This document shows, one piece after another, positions 17,992 through 26,856 of a stretch of 64,000 bases of DNA. The notes beneath the pieces are model-generated. The model saw only the letters and a list, made by a program, of their open reading frames with translations, searched no databases and was not told where the DNA came from. Each line of letters starts with the position of its first letter. Positions within the stretch are counted from its first letter, which is position 1. The position numbers were made by a program, and so were the translations under genes. The DNA lies in assembly GCA_024743055.1 (NCBI GenBank), contig JANSXH010000017.1, forward strand, positions 16,592 through 80,591, given 5' to 3'. Source of the stretch: Pseudomonadota bacterium (GTDB lineage: Bacteria; Pseudomonadota; Alphaproteobacteria; Sneathiellales; Sneathiellaceae).

Positions 17992-18744
17992 CTATCCGAG
18001 ATTTGCCAGGCCAGGGAAGGTTTCCAGGAACCAGTACGCCAGGATCTGAAATTGGCCGGAAAAAATCAGGACACCAGTCGCGATTAGGATCAGGCCGGTG
18101 CCAACTTCGACCGTCCTGAAATGTTTGCGAAATCGTCCCATAAATCTTAGAAATGTATTGATGCCGAACGCGGCGAGAATGAAGGGGATTCCGAGCCCTA
18201 AGGAATATACTCCAAGCAAACTCACGCCATAACCCAGTGAGCTTTCGCTTGCCGCGATGGCGAGGATGGTTCCCAGGATGGGACCAATACAAGGTGTCCA
18301 GCCAAATCCAAAGGCAAGGCCGATGACATAGGCGCCGAACCAGTTTCTTGGCTGATCAATGTCGTTAAATCGGGCTTCGCGATAAAGTAGGGGAATGCGG
18401 ATCAATCCTGTCATATGGATACCGAACAGGATAATTACCCCGCCGGCTATCTTCGACAGCAGCTCCAAATGCTCAATGATCAGGCGATTGATGAAGGAGG
18501 CTGAGGCACCCAGCAGAACAAACACTGTCGAGAATCCCAGGACGAATATAACGGCCATGGTGACAACTTGCCAATTGATGCCTTTGCGGATGGCAGTACC
18601 ATCATTGTTTTCCGTGATCTCCTCCAGGCTCGTACCAGCAACGAGGCAGAGATAGGCGGGAACGAGCGGCAATACGCAAGGGCTGAGAAAACTCACTAAC
18701 CCGCCACCGACCGCCGCCGCATAGGAGATATCAAATCCGCCCAT
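17992..18744 (-). CDS. ccdA: Cytochrome c biogenesis protein CcdA
   Basis: A 250-residue inner-membrane thiol transporter that passes electrons from cytoplasmic thioredoxin to the periplasm for cytochrome c or disulfide isomerase reduction. Six hydrophobic segments are visible. The two redox cysteines are present: LSPCVLPLVPAYLC in the first membrane helix (near residue 22) and GWTPCIGPILG in the fourth (near residue 150). It is the short CcdA form without DsbD periplasmic domains. No thioredoxin-like partner or ccm gene lies adjacent. The ATG at 18744 begins just before the first membrane segment. Confidence 0.93.
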   Translation of the reverse strand: MGGFDISYAAAVGGGLVSFLSPCVLPLVPAYLCLVAGTSLEEITENNDGTAIRKGINWQVVTMAVIFVLGFSTVFVLLGASASFINRLIIEHLELLSKIAGGVIILFGIHMTGLIRIPLLYREARFNDIDQPRNWFGAYVIGLAFGFGWTPCIGPILGTILAIAASESSLGYGVSLLGVYSLGLGIPFILAAFGINTFLRFMGRFRKHFRTVEVGTGLILIATGVLIFSGQFQILAYWFLETFPGLANLG

Positions 18745-18901
18745 TACTTATCCGAAACCTTTCCAAACAGACATCATGGCTGACATCGCACAGATAGACC
18801 TTTTTATCCACACGTTCCAGTCACAAGATTGTGGAAAGAACTGGAAATTGACCCACTGAATGGGTTAGCAAGGATATGTCACAGAAAAAAAAGAAGATGA
18901 C

Positions 18902-19897
18902 ATGACCCAGCACCCCTTTCTTCTAGCAACTTGCGACAGCCTGAATGGCCCTGAAGCTGTAAAAGTGAGTGAACGCCCACTTTCTCCTCTGGCATCAGGA
19001 GAAATCCGCGTGCGGATTAAAGCCGCAGCCCTCAATTTTCCCGATTTGCTGATGACTTATGGGAAATACCAATTCAAGCCCGAATTGCCTTTTACACTGG
19101 GAATGGAGGCTTCCGGGGTTATCGAAGAAACGGCGAGGGGAGACCATGATTTCAAAATCGGGGATGCTGTCCTCGTAAAAGGGAAAACAGGTGCATTTGC
19201 GACCCACGCCACAGTAACCGCCGAGCAGCTTGATCCGATGCCGGGGAATCTCTCCTTTGAGGAAGGAGCGGCCTACCGGGTAACTTATATTACGGCCCAT
19301 GTTTCCCTCGTTGATAAAGCCCGATTGCAGCCCGGAGAAACGCTTGTGGTGCTTGGGGCAGGGGGTGGTGTCGGGCAGGCGTCAGTTGAGCTCGGCAAGG
19401 CTCTTGGAGCCACGGTAATTGCCGTCGCCAGTTCTGATGAAAAGCTCGCACTGGCGAAGCAAAGCGGGGCGGACTATCTGATCAACTATCGGCACCGGCG
19501 TTTCTCACAACAGGTGCAGGAAATTACCAAGGGGAAGGGTGCGGATGTCATTCTTGATCCAGTCGGTGGGCCTTACTTTGAGGAGAGTCTAGACTGTGTC
19601 GCCTGGAACGGTCGAGTGCTTGTAGTCGGATTTGCCAGCGGCAGTTTTGGGGTCTTGAAAACCGATTTGCCGGTGAAGCGGGGATGCTCGGTCATTGGCG
19701 TCCGAGCCGGCGAATATGGCCGACGCGATCCGGCAGCGGGCCAACGCAGTCATGATAATCTGCTAAGAATGACAGAAGAGCATGATTTGAAACCATTGAT
19801 TGGCAAAATCTGGCAGTTGAAGGATATTCAAGAGGCGCTTCAGGCAATGGAAGGGCGTGAAGTTGTCGGCAAGCAGGTCATCCGCATGCCTGTATGA
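18902..19897 (+). CDS. NADPH:quinone oxidoreductase family protein
   Basis: A 331-residue member of the medium-chain dehydrogenase/reductase superfamily, quinone oxidoreductase (QOR) branch. The N-terminal GroES-like domain spans residues 1-125 (RIKAAALNFPDLLM, LPFTLGMEASGVIEE). The NADPH-binding Rossmann fold begins at VLGAGGGVGQASVELGKALG near residue 155. It lacks the catalytic-zinc cysteine/histidine set of alcohol dehydrogenases, so it is a zinc-free reductase. The actual acceptor is uncertain. It stands alone, convergent with the ArsR gene, and a strong hairpin lies between them. Confidence 0.9.
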   Translation: MTQHPFLLATCDSLNGPEAVKVSERPLSPLASGEIRVRIKAAALNFPDLLMTYGKYQFKPELPFTLGMEASGVIEETARGDHDFKIGDAVLVKGKTGAFATHATVTAEQLDPMPGNLSFEEGAAYRVTYITAHVSLVDKARLQPGETLVVLGAGGGVGQASVELGKALGATVIAVASSDEKLALAKQSGADYLINYRHRRFSQQVQEITKGKGADVILDPVGGPYFEESLDCVAWNGRVLVVGFASGSFGVLKTDLPVKRGCSVIGVRAGEYGRRDPAAGQRSHDNLLRMTEEHDLKPLIGKIWQLKDIQEALQAMEGREVVGKQVIRMPV

Positions 19898-19902
19898 GTG
19901 TC

Positions 19903-19943
19903 AAAAAAAACGGGCGGTGATGTCGTTATAACATCGCCGCCCG
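19903..19943 (-). terminator. Rho-independent terminator of the ArsR gene
   Basis: A 13-base stem (19911-19923 pairing with 19931-19943, one G-U wobble) has a 7-base loop. Read on the minus strand it is followed by eight T residues (19910-19903). It sits 25 bases past the stop of the minus-strand ArsR gene. It lacks a T tract on the plus strand, so it probably works only for that gene. Confidence 0.8.
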
Positions 19944-19967
19944 CTCGTAATCTGTATAAGCTACTAT

Positions 19968-20288
19968 TTACGCAACTTCGGCAAGGTCGTTGTCGTTGCC
20001 AACAAATATGCCGTGAAGCACTTGCAGAACCTCGACGACATTCTCGTCCTGCAAAGAATAGTAGATTGTCTGGGCATCGCGACGGGTCTTCACAACGTCT
20101 TCCTTACGGAGACGGGCAAGATGCTGCGAGAGGGCGGACTGGCTCAGGCCGACGATCTTTTCAAGTTGTCCAACAGACTGTTCTGTTCCGACTAGATTAC
20201 ACAAGATGAGCAACCGGTGTTTGTTGGACATGGCTTTTAAGAAGCGGCTGGCGTCGAGCGCCTTGTCCTGAAGAGGTGTTATATCCAT
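19968..20288 (-). CDS. ArsR-family transcriptional regulator
   Basis: A 106-residue winged-helix repressor of the ArsR/SmtB family. HTH: SVGQLEKIVGLSQSALSQHLARLRKEDVV near residues 37-66, wing TRRDAQTIYYSL. It contains only one cysteine (Cys30 in LLILCNLVG). This position matches one of the two redox cysteines of sulfide/persulfide sensors such as BigR/SqrR, but the second near the C terminus is missing, and there is no CxC metal site. The signal sensed is therefore unknown. It is followed by a clear terminator. The gap upstream of it is long and has no gene. Confidence 0.88.
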   Translation of the reverse strand: MDITPLQDKALDASRFLKAMSNKHRLLILCNLVGTEQSVGQLEKIVGLSQSALSQHLARLRKEDVVKTRRDAQTIYYSLQDENVVEVLQVLHGIFVGNDNDLAEVA

Positions 20289-20928
20289 TTATAAACCATA
20301 TAATTTTTATTAATACGAAAATTCTCAACAGCTGATATAGCAATAAAGCTAATTGATGCAAGCAAAACAATTCCGAATATCGCAAATTTTTGTAAAAATG
20401 CGTCATTCGTCACGTTCTGTGTAGTGAGATTCGCTTTTTTTGTGAAAATGGTTTTATAAATCAAGGATTGCTCGCGTCTTGGATGAGAGCTGTCTTTGAT
20501 TTTATGGACAAATTTCAATTCTATAAAAATGGAATATACCCCTCCGAATTTCTGTGATACGTCCTTCGGAAAATCTGATGATGTTGAAGTATTTATCATT
20601 TTAAGGTTTGTCCGATAGTAAACCGTTATCCCCCAAATGGCGTATAAATGCCTGTTTGGGGAGAAGATCTGTTCTCAGCACCTCAGCTGGCTATGTAGCG
20701 TATTGTAGTAAAAAGAGTTTTCCGGATGCGATCGTTCTGTGTTTCGCAGACTAGCTGAAGGAAAAATTAACCAAGAACCAGTCATTTTGGTTAATTAAAG
20801 GTAAAAAAAAGCGATATGCGTCCCATATTTGGACGATGAGGACCAAGAGATCGAGCGAGTATTGTTTTTGCGGCGTTAGCAGGCTGAACAGCCGACATGG
20901 TCAACATGACAACAATGGATGAGTGACG
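20289..20928. other. Gene-poor 640-base gap with several inverted repeats
   Basis: No convincing coding frame is present; an AT-rich minus-strand frame of 106 codons overlaps the ArsR promoter and has no protein-like features. Structures seen: a nested stem CCCCAAA/TTTGGGG (20631-20637 with 20655-20661) with an inner GGC/GCC, then GAGAA/TTCTC (20661-20676), and a perfect 10-base inverted repeat AATTAACCAA/TTGGTTAATT (20765-20774 with 20787-20796). It may hold the sleB promoter, an operator, or a small RNA. I cannot choose between these. Confidence 0.4.
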
Positions 20929-21645
20929 ATGCGACATTTATGGGGAAAGCTGGCAAGCGGTGCGAAGAACCGATCACATGAGATTGGTGTTGGGCTTGGC
21001 ATTGTGACAATTCTCGCTATGGCGATTGTCAGTTTTGGTTTGCTGTTCAAGATCGGAGCTGTGGGTGAGACTGACGATCAGTTGGCTTTCAATCAGTCGA
21101 ACCGGGCGAACAATATGTTGTATCTGGATCAAAAGTTGAAGGAACTGGAAATCCAGCCGGATACAGCCGCTTATCTCACTGATATGGATATGCCTGACCC
21201 GCATAATCTCAATCAGACCTTTGAGACGGTCGATCTGTTTGGCCGTAAATTTACCGAAGAAGATATGTGCATAGCGCAAGCCGTCTATTTTGAAGCCCGG
21301 AGCGAGCCTCTTGTTGGGCAAGTTGCGATTGCTGAGGTTATTCTCAATCGTATTGTCGATCCTCGATATCCTAGTACGGCTTGTGAAGTGGTTTTCCAAA
21401 ATCAGCATCGCCGCCATAAATGCCAGTTCTCGTTCGCTTGTGACGGTCAATCTGACCGGCCGCAGCACACGCGCTCCTGGGAGAAGGCACTAAAGGTTGT
21501 CGCCCTTGTCCAGAAGGGTGAGAGAAGTGGTATTGCCAAACGGGCAACCCATTACCATGCCACTTACGTTAGCCCGAGGTGGAGCAATCACCTGAACAAA
21601 TTGGGTCAAGTCGGCCAGCACATCTTCTACCGCGAAGACATTTAA
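20929..21645 (+). CDS. Cell wall hydrolase, SleB family
   Basis: A 238-residue membrane-anchored hydrolase. One membrane segment lies at about residues 22-42 (IVTILAMAIVSFGLLFKIG). The hydrolase_2 (SleB-like) catalytic domain fills about 105-215: EEDMCIAQAVYFEARSE with the catalytic glutamate, then VGQVAIAEVILNRIVDP and the cysteine pair in CEVVFQ and CQFSFACDG. Members cut the glycan backbone of peptidoglycan in cell-wall remodelling. I used ATG 20929, since the GTG at 20923 adds only two residues. It overlaps the convergent DMT transporter gene by four bases. The upstream gap carries inverted repeats. Confidence 0.87.
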   Translation: MRHLWGKLASGAKNRSHEIGVGLGIVTILAMAIVSFGLLFKIGAVGETDDQLAFNQSNRANNMLYLDQKLKELEIQPDTAAYLTDMDMPDPHNLNQTFETVDLFGRKFTEEDMCIAQAVYFEARSEPLVGQVAIAEVILNRIVDPRYPSTACEVVFQNQHRRHKCQFSFACDGQSDRPQHTRSWEKALKVVALVQKGERSGIAKRATHYHATYVSPRWSNHLNKLGQVGQHIFYREDI

Positions 21646-22523
21646 TCAGGCACGCTGTTTCCCCGTTTTTTCCGATATCCCAGACAGGAATGAATGAACA
21701 AGGTTGTGATCACCACAGCCCCGCCTGTCAACACACCTAGGCCTGGGTTTTCATGAATGACAAACCAGACCCAGATGGGTCCAAATATACTTTCCAGCAG
21801 CATCAGTAAGCTCACTTCTGGTGCGGGAATATATCGCGGGCCGATAGTAATCAATGAGAAGGCGCAGGGCAGAATAACGACGCCAAGAAGAATAAGATAA
21901 AAGATATCCTGTGAGGTAACGGCAGAAGGCGTGGCCAGCGGCAGCGAAATGGCTGCAACCATATATCCAGATAGAGCAAGAGATGGGACCATATCTATGG
22001 TTCGCGCATGGCGAACGGTAGTAATTTGGCCGGCAAGACCCAAGGCACAAATGATTGCGTAGAAATCGCCCAGCCGACTACCACCGCCGAAATTATCGAG
22101 AAATATCAGGCCAATTCCGCCCAGACAGAAGATAATGGCGATCCATGTCGGGGCCTTGATCTTTTCCCCAAGGAATATCCAGGAAAGTAGCGCTGCAAAT
22201 AGCGGCGCCGTTGCGATAATGAACAAGGCATTGGCAACATTTGTATGGGTCACAGCCAGGACGAAAAAAACTGTGCTTACCGTAAAACAGGACGCTGCTA
22301 AGACCCCTCGCTTTCCCATGGCCTTGAAACTCTTGAGGGCACTGGTCCCGCGCCGTAAAATGTAAAAAACTAAAATTGTTGTAGCAAAGAACAGCCCGCG
22401 CCAGAACAGAGTCGTCCAGCTATCAACGGAAATTAAACGGATCAACAGGCCATCTGGAGACAGAATGATCACGCCCAAAGCTGTTATAAGGGTTCCGTAC
22501 ACATGCGGTGGAAGCTTTGCCAT
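21642..22523 (-). CDS. EamA/DMT-family transporter
   Basis: A 293-residue permease of the drug/metabolite transporter superfamily with about ten hydrophobic segments, in two EamA repeats (residues 8-140 and 150-280). Conserved features seen: WRGLFFATTI near residue 40, and the membrane end of repeat one FLGEKIKAPTWIAIIFCLGGI near residue 120. The substrate is unknown. It is divergent from the gamma-butyrobetaine hydroxylase gene at 22677 with a 153-base shared promoter region, so it might move a related quaternary amine or carry an unrelated metabolite. The context is suggestive only. Confidence 0.88.
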   Translation of the reverse strand: MAKLPPHVYGTLITALGVIILSPDGLLIRLISVDSWTTLFWRGLFFATTILVFYILRRGTSALKSFKAMGKRGVLAASCFTVSTVFFVLAVTHTNVANALFIIATAPLFAALLSWIFLGEKIKAPTWIAIIFCLGGIGLIFLDNFGGGSRLGDFYAIICALGLAGQITTVRHARTIDMVPSLALSGYMVAAISLPLATPSAVTSQDIFYLILLGVVILPCAFSLITIGPRYIPAPEVSLLMLLESIFGPIWVWFVIHENPGLGVLTGGAVVITTLFIHSCLGYRKKRGNSVPD

Positions 22524-22676
22524 GAAGAATTGGATCCAGAATGGTGCCGTGGGGCGGGAAGTTTATGTCTTCTGCTGTAGACCCAATTGGCAGGAAATCC
22601 AAGAGATTTCTGTCTGTTTGATTTCTGTTGCGTAAATTGAAAATAGTGACATTCTGAATCCTTAAAATAGGAGGGC

Positions 22677-23822
22677 ATGATGTCAGAAAGCGCAACAATA
22701 TCAGATGGCATGATTTCCGTAGAACGAGAGGGAGATCTCTGTGTTCTTAATTGGACGGATGGCCGCAAAGAGGGCTTCCATAGTCTTTGGCTAAGGGATA
22801 ACTGTCAATGTGCTGATTGTCTGCACCCACAAACCCGGGAAAGACTATTTGATCTAATGACTTTGGATCCGAACAGTGATCTCATTGACCATCTCGAAAC
22901 ACAAAATGGCTCTCTTTTCGTAACATGGAGTGACGGCCATCAAAGTCAGTTTTCAGAACGATGGCTGCATGAGCATGCCTATGGTGAAGACGCTCGCCAG
23001 GCACGGCGGGAAAAACCCACCCTTTGGACTTCCGAAGTAAAGAATTCTCTCCCGGAGATAAATTATGAGAAGGTTATGTCTGGGGATGAAGGGTTACTCA
23101 GTTTTCTGGATATGCTGTGTGACTATGGGTTTGCTCTGATACGACAGACACCGACCAGAGATCTTGAGGTCACGCGCGTTGCATCGAGAATCTCGTTTCT
23201 CCGAGAAACGAATTTCGGGCGGGAATTTGATGTGATTTCAAAACCCAACCCAAATAATGTCGCCTATACAGCCTTGGAACTACAATCCCATAGCGATCTT
23301 CCCAATTGGGAAGTGCCTCCCGGGACGCAATTTCTGCATTGCCTGGAATTTGACGCTGAGGGCGGGGAGAGCACGCTGGTTGATGGCTTCGCAGCAGCTC
23401 GCCAACTGCAATCGATGAGCCCGGAGGATTTTGATCTGCTATGCCAGTTGCGTATCCCATTTCGTTTTCATGATTCAGATTGGGATATCAGGCGGTCGGC
23501 TACAACACTTGCCCTTGATTCCTTTGAAGAGCTAGAGGAAATCCGTTTTCACTCTGCGTTGACAGCTCCCCTCGATATTCCCTCGGATCAGGTACTGCCT
23601 TTTTACCGGGCCTATCGCGCCCTGACCGAAATCATCAGAAAGCCGGAAAACATCCTGAAACTCAAATTACGACCTGGCGACTTGCTGGTCTTTAATAATC
23701 GGCGTGCGTTACATGGGAGGGCAGCTTTTGACCCAAATACCGGCCCCCGACATTTACAAGGATGCTACGTGGATAATGACGATGTGATGAGTAAGCGCCG
23801 AGTCCTTCGGCGACGGCTTTAA
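22677..23822 (+). CDS. Gamma-butyrobetaine hydroxylase-like dioxygenase, first copy
   Basis: A 381-residue enzyme of the TauD/GBBH family with an N-terminal DUF971 zinc domain. It hydroxylates gamma-butyrobetaine to L-carnitine using 2-oxoglutarate, O2 and Fe(II). The zinc motif CQCADC lies near residue 38, with a His in WLHEH near residue 102. The iron ligands are HSD in QSHSDLPNW near residue 205 and the distal His in RRALHGR near residue 345. The start has AGGAGGGC directly upstream. It shares a divergent promoter with the EamA gene. Its stop overlaps that of the reductase by four bases. Substrate specificity against relatives such as trimethyllysine hydroxylase is inferred. Confidence 0.85.
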   Translation: MMSESATISDGMISVEREGDLCVLNWTDGRKEGFHSLWLRDNCQCADCLHPQTRERLFDLMTLDPNSDLIDHLETQNGSLFVTWSDGHQSQFSERWLHEHAYGEDARQARREKPTLWTSEVKNSLPEINYEKVMSGDEGLLSFLDMLCDYGFALIRQTPTRDLEVTRVASRISFLRETNFGREFDVISKPNPNNVAYTALELQSHSDLPNWEVPPGTQFLHCLEFDAEGGESTLVDGFAAARQLQSMSPEDFDLLCQLRIPFRFHDSDWDIRRSATTLALDSFEELEEIRFHSALTAPLDIPSDQVLPFYRAYRALTEIIRKPENILKLKLRPGDLLVFNNRRALHGRAAFDPNTGPRHLQGCYVDNDDVMSKRRVLRRRL

Positions 23823-24841
23823 ACCATTTTATTTTCGATCAGGCTGTCGACCGTTTCCTCGATTGATTGAGTAAGATTAACAGGCGCGAAATTTAAGTCC
23901 GCTCTGATCTTACTCGTATCGAACCGGACATCTTTGCCAAGGCGGGAAGCCACGATGCGCAAGTCAGGTTTAAAGAGCGCGAGGAACTTAACTAACCAAT
24001 CTGGAACGGTCTTCAATGTGGTGGCGAAGCCCTTCGGCGCTGCCCGATCATGAACGATTTTGGCGATCGCTTCGAACGGGAGCCGGTCATTTACGCAAAT
24101 ATAACGATTTCCAGGAGCAGCTGGGCTGGTGAGGGCGGTGATATGAGCCTCAGCAACATCCCGGACATCTACGAGATTGAAGTCGATATTGGGAATGCCT
24201 GGCACCTCTTTGGCCAGCAGTCGACGAACGACTTCATGAGAGGCACTTATATTTGGCGCAATCAGCGGACCTAGAACAAAGCCGGGATTGATCATGGCAA
24301 GCTCTGGCCTTGCGTCTTCCGGCAAGGAACTGACAAAGTCCCAGACTGCGCGCTCTGCAATAGTTTTGCTCTTTGAGTAGGCACCGATATCCTGATCCAA
24401 GTCACTCCAGGTCTCTTCTGTGAGAGGAGTGGGGCCGAAATTTCCGCCAGCCACAGAGGCGATGGAGGAAGTCATCACAATTCTCTCTACGTCGCTTTCA
24501 GCAGCCGCTTTGACAGCGCGCAAGGCGCCGTCCCGAGCTGGGACGATCAGATCATTCTCGTCGTCAGGTTCAGATGTCGGCAGAGGAGAGGCCATATGCA
24601 GTAGATATTTGGCGCCCTCCATGGCCTCATGCCAACCAGTGTCTGAAGACAGGTTGGCTTCGACGAAACTGAGATGGGTTATGTCGCATTGATTGGCGAG
24701 GGCTGTTTTTAATCCGCCAATTCGGGCCGTATCCCGGACAGTTCCCCTTACCGCATATCCTTCTTCCAGAAGTTTATTTACTGTATGTTGCGCAATGAAG
24801 CCAGATGCTCCTGTTACCGTTACCAATCCCTTGTTGCTCAT
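23819..24841 (-). CDS. NAD(P)-dependent reductase of the extended SDR family (dihydroflavonol-4-reductase-like)
   Basis: A 340-residue Rossmann-fold reductase. The nucleotide site is VTGASGFIAQHTVNKLLEEG near residues 7-26 and the catalytic dyad is YSKSK near residue 160. The C-terminal part shows the FDTSKIRADLNF motif typical of extended SDRs that act on small ketones and aldehydes. The natural substrate is unknown. I chose the ATG at 24841 over the in-frame TTG at 24847 because the first has AAGGAAAG upstream. It lies between the hydroxylase and a 2OG oxygenase, but on the opposite strand, so cotranscription is not suggested. Confidence 0.85.
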   Translation of the reverse strand: MSNKGLVTVTGASGFIAQHTVNKLLEEGYAVRGTVRDTARIGGLKTALANQCDITHLSFVEANLSSDTGWHEAMEGAKYLLHMASPLPTSEPDDENDLIVPARDGALRAVKAAAESDVERIVMTSSIASVAGGNFGPTPLTEETWSDLDQDIGAYSKSKTIAERAVWDFVSSLPEDARPELAMINPGFVLGPLIAPNISASHEVVRRLLAKEVPGIPNIDFNLVDVRDVAEAHITALTSPAAPGNRYICVNDRLPFEAIAKIVHDRAAPKGFATTLKTVPDWLVKFLALFKPDLRIVASRLGKDVRFDTSKIRADLNFAPVNLTQSIEETVDSLIENKMV

Positions 24842-24984
24842 TGCCAACTCTTTCCTTCCCCTTGTCCCAAATTAGAAAGAGCTTTACACACAGACACTGC
24901 AATTACAAATCGGGAATTGGGAAGAGATGATCCATACTCATAGGTAAGCTGTCAGGCAGACGCTTTAGAAATCAGGAGAAGAGT

Positions 24985-25680
24985 ATGAGCACCTCATCTG
25001 TAGATTGGCAAAAACTGGATCAGGATATTGATTCAAAGGGACACGCGGCACTAAGAAATCTTCTCTCTGGTAGCCAATGTGATCAGCTCATCGATTTATA
25101 TGAACAGGATAATCAATACCGAAAAACCGTTGTGATGCAGCGCCACGGGTATGGGCAGGGCGAGTATCGCTATTTTGACTATCCTTTGCCGGATCTCGTC
25201 GCGGACCTCCGGGAGAAGTTTTACGGGCCGCTATCAACTATTGCCAATCGCTGGTCAGTGGACCTCAATCATCAAGTCATCTATCCAGATCGGTTAAGGG
25301 ACTATACAAGTATCTGCCATGATCATGGTCAGAGGCAACCAACCCCGCTTATCCTTAAATACGGCCCTGGAGACTATAACCGCTTGCATCAGGATCTCTA
25401 TGGCGATCTTCAATTTCCCCTGCAAATGGCAGTATTGCTAAGTGAGCCGGGAGAGGATTTCGAGGGTGGGGAGTTTGTCCTGACAGAACAGCGTCCAAGG
25501 ATGCAGTCCCGAGCGACGGTTGTACCGCTACGCCGCGGGGACGCCGTGATTTTTGCTGTCAACGATCGGCCGGTCATGGGCAGCAAGCGAATGTCCCGCG
25601 CAAAGATGCGTCATGGAGTCAGCGAGCTTCGTCAGGGACATCGATACACTCTCGGCGTTATTTTTCACGACGCGAAGTAA
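24985..25680 (+). CDS. 2-oxoglutarate/Fe(II)-dependent oxygenase
   Basis: A 231-residue dioxygenase of the prolyl-4-hydroxylase-like superfamily. The facial triad is visible as HxD in LHQDLYGDL (His near residue 136, Asp two later) and the distal His in MRHGVSELRQGHRYTLGVIFHD near residue 212, with the Arg of HRYTLG as the 2-oxoglutarate ligand. The GGEFVLTEQRP segment is typical. Substrates of this uncharacterised group may be protein residues or small molecules. It has AGGAGAAG upstream of the ATG. The neighbouring GlxA-type regulator on the same strand and the carnitine-linked hydroxylase hint at amine metabolism; this is only a hint. Confidence 0.82.
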   Translation: MSTSSVDWQKLDQDIDSKGHAALRNLLSGSQCDQLIDLYEQDNQYRKTVVMQRHGYGQGEYRYFDYPLPDLVADLREKFYGPLSTIANRWSVDLNHQVIYPDRLRDYTSICHDHGQRQPTPLILKYGPGDYNRLHQDLYGDLQFPLQMAVLLSEPGEDFEGGEFVLTEQRPRMQSRATVVPLRRGDAVIFAVNDRPVMGSKRMSRAKMRHGVSELRQGHRYTLGVIFHDAK

Positions 25681-25761
25681 AAACAAGCCTTTACAACTTA
25701 ACAATTTCCCCCTCGTATTGTTTTGCTAATTATTTTATAAGCGGCAAATGACAGGGGAAAA

Positions 25762-26730
25762 TTGGATGTGATTCAGGAGACTGTAAAAACATTCGGGTTT
25801 CTGGTGACGGACCAGGCAAGCATGATGTGCCTTACATCAGCCATTGAACCCTTACGCGTTGCCAACCGGCTCAGCGGTCAACATCTTTATGACTGGCGTC
25901 TTCTTACATTCGATGGTGAGCCAGCTCTTTCCAGTAACGGTTTCCGTGTGATCCCGGACATGCTTTTGGAGGAAGCGACCTCCCTCGATGTTCTATTTGT
26001 TTGCGGCGGCATCGGAACCGACAAGATCAAGGATGAGCATGTGCTGGCGGAACTGCGCCGTATTGTCCAGCATGGAACAGGCATTGGTGGCCTCAGCACG
26101 GGCAGCTTTGTTCTCGCTGCGGCAGGACTGCTAAATAATTTTCGGTGTACGGTTCACTGGGAAGGGGCGGTGAGTCTTCAGGAAAGCTACCCCGAGGTGA
26201 TGTTTACCGGCAGCCTGTTTGAGATCGACCGCAACAGATATACCTGCGCCGGCGCCGTTTCCTCCCTGGACCTGATGTTGCATATCATCGCCCAGGCCCA
26301 TGGCAATAAGCTTGCAGAAGATATCGCACTTAACTTTATGCATGACCGCTTGCGGGATCAGAATGACAAGCAGCAGGTCGTCCGCAAACTTCAACTGGCC
26401 GCAAAGTCGCAGAAGCTCTTGGCTATCGTTGAGATCATGGAGCAGAATATTGAAGATCCCATTGCGCCAGACAATCTGGCCAAGGAGGTCGGTATTTCCA
26501 TCCGTCAGGTCGAGCGCCTGTTCCGACAGCATACTGGCCGATCCCCGGCGCGCTATTATATGGAACTGCGCCTGGAACATGCCCGACTGCTACTTCTTCA
26601 AACCAGCATGTCGATCACTGAAATCTATATCGCTTCAGGTTTTTCTACCCATTCCCATTTTGCCAAGAGCTATCGGGAGTATTACGGCATTAGTCCGAGT
26701 CATGAGAGGAAGCCGAAACTTGTCGTTTAA
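25762..26730 (+). CDS. GlxA-family transcriptional regulator (DJ-1/PfpI plus AraC)
   Basis: A 322-residue regulator with an N-terminal DJ-1/PfpI-like domain (about residues 8-180; FVCGGIGTDKIKDE, LSTGSFVLAAAGLLN) and a C-terminal AraC helix-turn-helix (about 215-320; LAKEVGISIRQVERLFRQH and ITEIYIASGFSTHSHFAKSYREYYG). This architecture is shared with CdhR and GbdR, which sense carnitine or dimethylglycine/betaine in Pseudomonas. The start is TTG at 25762 (AGGGGAAAA before it) or GTG at 25768. Position near the first butyrobetaine hydroxylase fits a role in quaternary-amine use, but it is separated from that gene by two others. Confidence 0.88.
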   Translation: MDVIQETVKTFGFLVTDQASMMCLTSAIEPLRVANRLSGQHLYDWRLLTFDGEPALSSNGFRVIPDMLLEEATSLDVLFVCGGIGTDKIKDEHVLAELRRIVQHGTGIGGLSTGSFVLAAAGLLNNFRCTVHWEGAVSLQESYPEVMFTGSLFEIDRNRYTCAGAVSSLDLMLHIIAQAHGNKLAEDIALNFMHDRLRDQNDKQQVVRKLQLAAKSQKLLAIVEIMEQNIEDPIAPDNLAKEVGISIRQVERLFRQHTGRSPARYYMELRLEHARLLLLQTSMSITEIYIASGFSTHSHFAKSYREYYGISPSHERKPKLVV

Positions 26731-26856
26731 GTATATAAGGGTCGGGATGACGTAATTCAGTTGTCTTGACCTGTCGGCAATAGTAGAACCTGACTTTGAA
26801 AGACGTAAATGGTCCGGTGTGTTGGCCTGCCGGATTTTTGTGGGATACAGAAATCA

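Noticed and set aside
19898..20209. 103-codon plus-strand frame after the quinone oxidoreductase gene
   Set aside because: Antisense to the ArsR gene and contains the terminator hairpin.
20279..20599. 106-codon minus-strand frame upstream of the ArsR gene
   Set aside because: AT-rich, overlaps the ArsR start region and gives no recognisable domain or ribosome site.
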